This document shows, in pieces, positions 59,298-64,000 of a DNA stretch of 64,000 bases; within the stretch, counting starts at the first letter, position 1; each line of letters opens with the position of its first letter. Below the pieces are notes generated by a model. It saw only the letters and a list, made by a program, of their open reading frames with translations. It did no database searches and was not told the origin of the DNA. A program made the translations under genes and the position numbers. This DNA is from Arthrobacter sp. Bi83 (GTDB lineage Bacteria; Actinomycetota; Actinomycetes; Actinomycetales; Micrococcaceae): contig NZ_CAKKLY010000018.1 in NCBI RefSeq assembly GCF_918698095.1, positions 20,668-84,667 on the forward strand, read 5' to 3'.

Positions 59298-59569
59298 CCG
59301 TGGACTCCTGGCCTGGTCGTAGTGTTCCAAGCAATAGTGATGGATCAGTTCGGGAAAAGCCAGTGAGATTGCTCACGTGACGTGCGTGCGGACTCACGAT
59401 TTGGTAACGGGCCGGGGGAGGGCGCGCTTTCGGATTTTAGGCCAATAAATGGCAGAGCGTTTAGACTAGCTGTAGGTGCCCTGTGTTAAAGGGACTGATC
59501 CGTCGTGCGTTCCAGTTGGAAATGTCGCGATACAACAGCTGACTTCACCACTGAATCGAGCAATAACGC

Positions 59570-61498
59570 ATGTCTGAAACCACCACCAACACTGCGGTAG
59601 CCACTGCATCGCGCAGTGACCTGCGCAACGTCGCGATCGTGGCCCACGTTGACCACGGCAAGACCACCCTGGTCGACGCCATGCTCAAGCAGACCAACTC
59701 CTTTGCCGAGCACAACCACCTCGAAGACCGCGTCATGGACTCCGGTGACCTTGAGCGCGAAAAAGGCATCACCATCCTGGCCAAGAACACCACCGTGGCC
59801 TACAACGGACCGTCCTCCAAGGGTGAGACCATCACCATCAACGTGATCGACACCCCGGGCCACGCTGACTTCGGCGGCGAGGTTGAGCGCGGCCTGTCCA
59901 TGGTGGACGGCGTGGTGCTCCTCGTTGATGCTTCCGAGGGCCCGCTGCCCCAGACCCGCTTCGTACTGCGCAAGGCCCTGGCCGCGCACCTGCCGGTCAT
60001 CCTGCTGGTCAACAAGACCGACCGCCCCGACGCGCGGATCGAAGAAGTTGTCCACGAGTCCATGGACCTGCTCCTGGGCCTGGCCTCCGACCTCGCGGAC
60101 GAGGTTCCGGACCTCGACCTGGACAAGATCCTCGAAGTTCCCGTGGTTTACGCAGCCGCCAAGGTAGGCCGCGCCTCCCTCGAGCAGCCGGCCGACGGCT
60201 CAGCGCCCGAGAACGAGGACCTTGAGCCCCTGTTCAAGACCATCATTGAGCACATCCCGGCACCCACGTATAACCCGAACGGCGTGCTGCAGGCCCACGT
60301 GACCAACCTGGACGCTTCCCCGTTCCTTGGCCGCCTCGCGCTGCTCCGCATCTACAACGGCACCCTGCGCAAGGGCCAGACCGTCGCCTGGGCACGCGCC
60401 AACGGTGAGCTCAAGAACGTCAAGATCACCGAACTCCTGGCCACCAAGGCACTGGACCGCGTTCCGGCCGAGTCCGCAGGACCGGGCGAGATCGTCGCCG
60501 TCGCCGGCATCGAAGAGATCACCATCGGTGAGACCCTGACCGACGCCGAGAACCCCCAGCCGCTGCCGCTGATCACCGTGGATGATCCCGCGATCTCCAT
60601 GACCATCGGTATCAACACCTCGCCGCTGGCCGGAAAGGTCAAGGGCGCCAAGGTCACTGCCCGCCAGGTGAAGGACCGCCTGGACAAGGAACTGATCGGT
60701 AACGTCTCCATCAAGGTTCTGCCCACCGAGCGTCCCGACGCTTGGGAAGTCCAGGGCCGTGGCGAGCTCGCCCTTGCCATCCTGGTTGAGCAGATGCGCC
60801 GCGAAGGCTTCGAACTGACCGTCGGCAAGCCGCAGGTGGTCACCAGGACCATCGACGGCAAGGTCCACGAGCCGATGGAGCACATGACCATCGACGTGCC
60901 CGAAGAGTACCTCGGCGCCGTCACCCAGCTCATGGCTGCCCGCAAGGGCCGCATGACCAACATGGCCAACCACGGCACCGGCTGGTGCCGGATGGAATTC
61001 ATCGTTCCGGCCCGTGGCCTGATCGGTTTCCGCACCAAGTTCCTCACGGACACCCGCGGCGCCGGCATCGCGGCCTCCATCTCCGAAGGCTACGAGCCGT
61101 GGGCCGGTCCGATCGAGTACCGCACCAACGGTTCGATGATCGCCGACCGCGCCGGTGTTGTGACGCCGTTCGCCATGATCAACCTGCAGGAACGTGGCTC
61201 CTTCTTCGTCAAGCCCACGTCCGAGGTTTACGAGGGCATGATCGTTGGCGAGAACTCCCGCGCCGACGACATGGACGTGAACATCACCAAGGAAAAGAAG
61301 CTCACCAACATGCGTGCCGCTTCCTCTGACACCTTCGAGAACCTGACGCCGCCCCGCGATCTGACCCTCGAAGAGTCCCTCGAATTCGCGCGCGAGGACG
61401 AGTGCGTTGAGGTGACCCCGGAGTCCATCCGCATCCGCAAGCTCATCCTTGACACCAACGAGCGCGCCAAGGCCAACCGCGCCCGCGCGAAGGTCTGA
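59570..61498 (+). CDS. typA: Translational GTPase TypA/BipA
   Basis: 642 residues. GTPase domain: G1 [16 protein letters not shown]2 region EREKGITI, G3 [13 protein letters not shown]4 [12 protein letters not shown]-like domains III and V follow, with the TypA-specific C-terminal domain ([35 protein letters not shown], in part). It binds the ribosome and aids assembly and stress adaptation. No ribosome site of note precedes the ATG and no TANNNT is at the leaderless distance. A long hairpin with a T-tract lies 36 nt after the stop. Confidence 0.97.
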   Translation: MSETTTNTAVATASRSDLRNVAIVAHVDHGKTTLVDAMLKQTNSFAEHNHLEDRVMDSGDLEREKGITILAKNTTVAYNGPSSKGETITINVIDTPGHADFGGEVERGLSMVDGVVLLVDASEGPLPQTRFVLRKALAAHLPVILLVNKTDRPDARIEEVVHESMDLLLGLASDLADEVPDLDLDKILEVPVVYAAAKVGRASLEQPADGSAPENEDLEPLFKTIIEHIPAPTYNPNGVLQAHVTNLDASPFLGRLALLRIYNGTLRKGQTVAWARANGELKNVKITELLATKALDRVPAESAGPGEIVAVAGIEEITIGETLTDAENPQPLPLITVDDPAISMTIGINTSPLAGKVKGAKVTARQVKDRLDKELIGNVSIKVLPTERPDAWEVQGRGELALAILVEQMRREGFELTVGKPQVVTRTIDGKVHEPMEHMTIDVPEEYLGAVTQLMAARKGRMTNMANHGTGWCRMEFIVPARGLIGFRTKFLTDTRGAGIAASISEGYEPWAGPIEYRTNGSMIADRAGVVTPFAMINLQERGSFFVKPTSEVYEGMIVGENSRADDMDVNITKEKKLTNMRAASSDTFENLTPPRDLTLEESLEFAREDECVEVTPESIRIRKLILDTNERAKANRARAKV

Positions 61499-61525
61499 TC
61501 CAGGCACGTTCCGGTCATCACCCTC

Positions 61526-61945
61526 GTGAACAATAGAGCTGCCGGCATGGCAGGCGGCGTTGCCGCCGCCGTGCCGGCAGCTCTTTTTGCTGCCGTTGCC
61601 GGCACGGCACTGCACCGCCAGCTACTGCTGGTGGCGGCCGACGTCGCGCTGCCGCTCGGCGCGCTGGCTGCCCTGGCGCTCCTGGGCTCGCTTCAACTGT
61701 TCCTGGGTGCGGCGTTCCGGTCGCTTATCCCGACGGCGGCCTGCGGAGTTCTCTGCTATGTCCTGGCAGGGTGGTGGTCGGCCATGGAGCCCGGAAAGCG
61801 CCTCATTGCCGGGGACCTCGCCGGGAACTTTTGGGTTTACGGGATCGCCGTTGTCACGGTGCTGATGCTGGCATGGTGCCGGCGGTACCGCCGCCGGCTT
61901 CCGGCCGCAAACGCGCCGGGCCCGGCAACCGGAGCGCCAGCCTAG
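61526..61945 (+). CDS. Small hypothetical membrane protein
   Basis: 139 residues with about four hydrophobic segments (AAVPAALFAAVAGTAL, LPLGALAALALLGSLQLFLGAAF, ACGVLCYVLAGWW, FWVYGIAVVTVLMLAW) and a basic C-terminus. No family is recognised. The start is uncertain: GTG 61526 puts the typA terminator hairpin (61535-61588) inside the coding region, while GTG 61571 would begin within the hairpin's right arm. Codon use (G/C-rich third positions) supports real coding. Its stop overlaps the ArsR-like gene's stop by 4 nt. Confidence 0.65.
   Translation: MNNRAAGMAGGVAAAVPAALFAAVAGTALHRQLLLVAADVALPLGALAALALLGSLQLFLGAAFRSLIPTAACGVLCYVLAGWWSAMEPGKRLIAGDLAGNFWVYGIAVVTVLMLAWCRRYRRRLPAANAPGPATGAPA
61535..61588 (+). 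terminator. Rho-independent terminator of typA, overlapping the next ORF
   Basis: AGAGCTGCCGGCA / TGCCGGCAGCTCT, a perfect 13-bp stem enclosing a second GGCGGC-GTT-GCCGCC stem, followed by TTTT. It is a textbook terminator located in the first 20 codons of the following ORF. Confidence 0.85.
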
Positions 61946-62451
61946 TCCGCTGTGGGGTCCCGGTGGTGGGCGATCATCAAAGAGGTGGCCTGGCCGTCGG
62001 CGTCTGCAGGGAGTGCCATGTACTCGTCCAGCACCGCGCGGAGCTTGCCCAGCATTTCCTCGCGCCGGGCATCGTTGAACTTCACTCCCAGGCGCCAGAC
62101 CTCAATGTCCTCCGGCGGAAGGTCCCGGGTTTCCTGCAGGAACGTCTCGATGAGGATGGGGGAGACGTTGTCCACCGGAGTGCTCCAGGACTTGCGGCTT
62201 GCGATGTAGGGCACCTCAGCTGCCCCCCGCCGACCCTTCCGGCGCTCCTCCGCCAGCAGGAAACCGGTCCGCACCAGCGTGCGCACATGATGAAGGCTGG
62301 AAGCGGGATTGATGCCCAGCAGTTCTGCGATTTCCTTGTTGGTGCGGGCCTGGTGCAGGCACAGCCGTAGAATCCGAAGCCTGAGCGGGGAGCTGAGCGC
62401 GCGGCCCTTCGCCACCAGGTCCGCTTCATCGCTCTCCGGCGCGGGTGTCAT
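61942..62451 (-). CDS. ArsR-like winged-helix transcriptional regulator
   Basis: 169 residues. The winged HTH is ALSSPLRLRILRLCLHQARTNKEIAELLGINPASSLHHVRTLV (in part, SPLRLRILRLCLHQARTNKE), followed by the wing TGFLLAEERRKGRRGAAEVPYIA and a C-terminal helical region. No Cys/His metal site is evident, so it is an ArsR-type fold without obvious metal sensing. ATG 62451 lies 6 nt after TAGACT (minus strand, 62458-62463): leaderless. An operator-like palindrome lies 12 nt further upstream, in position to block its own promoter and the divergent MFS gene. Confidence 0.88.
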   Translation of the reverse strand: MTPAPESDEADLVAKGRALSSPLRLRILRLCLHQARTNKEIAELLGINPASSLHHVRTLVRTGFLLAEERRKGRRGAAEVPYIASRKSWSTPVDNVSPILIETFLQETRDLPPEDIEVWRLGVKFNDARREEMLGKLRAVLDEYMALPADADGQATSLMIAHHRDPTAD

Positions 62452-62474
62452 AGCGCAAGTCTAGCCAGCAATAA

Positions 62475-62496
62475 GTGATTGACATATATCAATCAC
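62475..62496. promoter_or_regulatory. Perfect operator palindrome between ArsR-like and MFS genes
   Basis: GTGATTGA and TCAATCAC form perfect 8-bp arms around CATATA. TTGACA (62479-62484), a -35-like box for the MFS gene, lies inside it. The site is 12 nt from the ArsR-like gene's -10 element. Confidence 0.75.
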
Positions 62497-62513
62497 CACT
62501 GGAAACTGATGCG

Positions 62514-63794
62514 GTGACCGCCGAATCCACTGCTGCAGGTGAAGCAACCAGATCCCTGTTGCTGGACCGTAACTTCACCACTTTCTGGACCGGCCAAACC
62601 ATGAGCCAGCTTGGTGCCCAGCTGGGACAGTTGGCGTTCCCGGTGCTTGCCGTGGCCATGCTGCAGGCCACGGCATTCGAGGTCGGCGTGCTGAATGCTG
62701 CCGGCCTGGCAGCGTTCCTGGTCGTGGGGCTGCCAGCCGGCGCGTGGGTAGACCGCTGGCTGAAGAGGCGAACCATGATCGCCGCCAACATCGTCAGGAC
62801 CGCCGCCATGGCGGCGGTGCCGCTGCTGTGGTGGGGCGGCCTGCTGGAAGTCTGGCACCTGTACGTCGTCGCCGCGATAGTGGGCACGGCCACGGTGTTC
62901 TTTGATGTGTCGTACCAGAGCTACGTGCCTGTTCTCGTTTCTCCCGGCAACGTCGGCCAGGCCAACTCCAAACTTGAAGCGACGGCCCAGATAGCCAGAA
63001 TCGGAGGACCCGCAGCGGGAGGCCTCCTGCTGACGGTGGTCACTGCGCCGGTGCTGTTCATAGGGGAGGCCGCCGGCTACCTGCTCTCCGCAGTGTTCCT
63101 CGCCCGCACGCGTGACCGCGAGGTGGCCGCGCCGGCAGCCGACAGGCGGCCGCTGAGTGTCGAGATCAAAGAAGGACTCTCGTTCGTGATCCGGCATCCG
63201 CTGATCAGCCGGATTGCCGTCTGCACCGGCGCGATGAACTTCTGCGGCATGTTGATTTTCACCATGCTCCCGGTGCTCATTCTCCGGAATCTCGGACTTG
63301 GGCCGCAGGGCATGGGTCTCATCATGGCGGCCGGCGCGGTCGGTGGACTGCTGGGCGCCATCGCTGCCCCGCGCCTGGCCGAGTGGGCCGGCGAGGGCAC
63401 CGTCATACCGGTCTGCGCCAGTGTCAGCGCGGTGTTCCTGATACCCGTTCCAGTGGCGGCCATGATTGCCCAGCCCGGGATTTCGTTGGCGCTGCTGCTC
63501 CTTTCCGAGTTCGGTTTCGGCTTCGTTGTCCTGGTCTACAACATCATGCAGCTCAGCATGCGCCAACGGGTGTGTCCGGCCAGGCTCCTGGGCCGGATGA
63601 ACGCGTCCATCCGGTTCGTTGTGTGGGGAGTGATGCCGCTGGCGGCGCTTGCCTCCGGCCTCCTTGGCGAGCACCTTGGGCTCGTGCCGGTGATCTGGAT
63701 CGGCACGGCGGGAAGCTTCCTGGCGGTCGCACCGGTCTTGTTCTCGCCGTTGCTGGGCATGCGGAAACTGCCCAGTCAGGTCGAGGCAGGCTGA
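62514..63794 (+). CDS. MFS transporter (macrolide-efflux/EntS-like group)
   Basis: 426 residues from GTG 62514, with GGAAA about 8 nt upstream; the in-frame GTG 62475 falls inside the operator and is unlikely. NFTTFWTGQTMSQLGAQLGQLAFPVLAV starts helix 1 of the MFS_3-type family (e.g. MefA, EntS), and PAGAWVDRWLKRRTMI is the helix 2-3 motif. VLVSPGNVGQANSKLEATAQIARIGGPAAGGLL is typical of helix 5. Probably an exporter repressed by the divergent ArsR-like protein. Substrate unknown. Confidence 0.9.
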   Translation: MTAESTAAGEATRSLLLDRNFTTFWTGQTMSQLGAQLGQLAFPVLAVAMLQATAFEVGVLNAAGLAAFLVVGLPAGAWVDRWLKRRTMIAANIVRTAAMAAVPLLWWGGLLEVWHLYVVAAIVGTATVFFDVSYQSYVPVLVSPGNVGQANSKLEATAQIARIGGPAAGGLLLTVVTAPVLFIGEAAGYLLSAVFLARTRDREVAAPAADRRPLSVEIKEGLSFVIRHPLISRIAVCTGAMNFCGMLIFTMLPVLILRNLGLGPQGMGLIMAAGAVGGLLGAIAAPRLAEWAGEGTVIPVCASVSAVFLIPVPVAAMIAQPGISLALLLLSEFGFGFVVLVYNIMQLSMRQRVCPARLLGRMNASIRFVVWGVMPLAALASGLLGEHLGLVPVIWIGTAGSFLAVAPVLFSPLLGMRKLPSQVEAG

Positions 63795-63801
63795 CCGGAA
63801 G

Positions 63802-64000
63802 TCAGTGTCGTGTTTGCGGTCTGCGCCGCGCGGGTGCGGGCGGCACCTCTTTTGCCGCCACCACGAGGTCGAGGGGAACCACGACGTCGGCACTTCGGGT
63901 ACGTACGGTGCAGTCACTTGCCCGGCACTCCAGGAGGTCTCCCAGCGCATCCGTATAACCGCCGTCGACCCTGTAGCGCACCACCACCCGGGTCCCGGGG
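63802..64000 (-). CDS. C-terminal part of a small SH3-like domain protein, 5' end outside window
   Basis: 66 visible codons: PGTRVVVRYRVDGGYTDALGDL, ECRASDCTVRTRSADVVVPLDLVVAAKEVPP and a basic tail. This resembles the SH3-like N-terminal domain found before, or encoded next to, actinobacterial GNAT acetyltransferases (Rv0428c-like). The frame is still open at base 64000, so the start lies beyond the window. It converges with the MFS gene, 7 nt apart. Assignment is tentative. Confidence 0.55.
   Translation of the reverse strand, partial: PGTRVVVRYRVDGGYTDALGDLLECRASDCTVRTRSADVVVPLDLVVAAKEVPPAPARRRPQTRH

Noticed and set aside
1..64000. CRISPR arrays, rRNA genes, IS elements, toxin-antitoxin pairs, phage genes
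   Set aside because: Looked for on both strands; the only tandem arrays are short (13-17 nt units, at most four copies) without spacers, and no transposase, integrase, Cas or phage protein is present among the reading frames.

Overview
The window is a high-GC chromosomal segment from an actinobacterium, most probably Arthrobacter, Pseudarthrobacter or a close relative in the Micrococcaceae. This placement rests on base composition, frequent GTG/TTG starts, GuaB3, class III PPK2, fused OppD-OppF ATPases, and a block (FmdB, 5-formyl-THF cyclo-ligase, galU, RimJ-type acetyltransferase, membrane protein) in the same gene order as the Mycobacterium tuberculosis Rv0991c-Rv0996 region, apart from moeA. 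I see no rRNA, CRISPR array, insertion sequence, prophage or integrase. It reads as stable core genome with some accessory transport and regulation.

Layout. 1-6.2 kb: end of guaB3, glpD, a lone PTS EIIA, SURF1, a DUF3817 membrane protein and guaA, closed by a terminator. 6.3-10.6 kb: a 1335-residue SF1-helicase-like protein with degenerate ATPase motifs, overlapping a small acidic protein. 10.6-16.2 kb: SAF-domain protein, FmdB, 5-formyl-THF cyclo-ligase, galU, GNAT, membrane protein, NAD-binding protein and tRNA-Ala(CGC). 16.3-19.5 kb: a LacI regulator divergent from a glycogen-debranching-type glucosidase, with two palindromes between them. 19.5-22.1 kb: an isolated AFG1/ZapE C-terminal domain, corA, DUF1761 and an Lrp/AsnC regulator. 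22.2-27.3 kb: two MFS transporters, a second Lrp/AsnC regulator next to a deleted trans-sulfuration-type PLP gene, and a LysR regulator. 27.4-32.7 kb: nitronate monooxygenase, GlcNAc-kinase-like ATPase, pirin, NUDIX, a possible small ORF and RsgA.

32.8-36.4 kb: a complete four-gene osmoprotectant (quaternary amine) ABC importer with promoter and terminator. 36.5-45.1 kb: AlaT-type aminotransferase, PPK2, xseA/xseB, a membrane protein, ispH, rmuC and ychF. 45.3-58.4 kb: two consecutive complete peptide-type ABC importers (lipoprotein, two permeases, fused double ATPase). They share matching leader sequences and an intercistronic hairpin after the binding-protein gene; the first is interrupted by a PH-domain gene on the opposite strand. 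58.4-64 kb: an SGNH lipoprotein, typA, a small membrane protein, an ArsR-like regulator with a divergent MFS exporter and a clear operator, and the end of a gene that leaves the window.

The most general pattern is start-codon architecture. About fourteen genes have TANNNT exactly 6 or 7 nt before the start codon and no convincing Shine-Dalgarno sequence, as expected of leaderless transcripts. The most unusual single gene is the large helicase-like protein, which has Gln in place of the Walker A Lys and an altered Walker B motif. No clear-cut new system is visible; the best candidates are that protein with its small partner, and the orphan ZapE-type domain.
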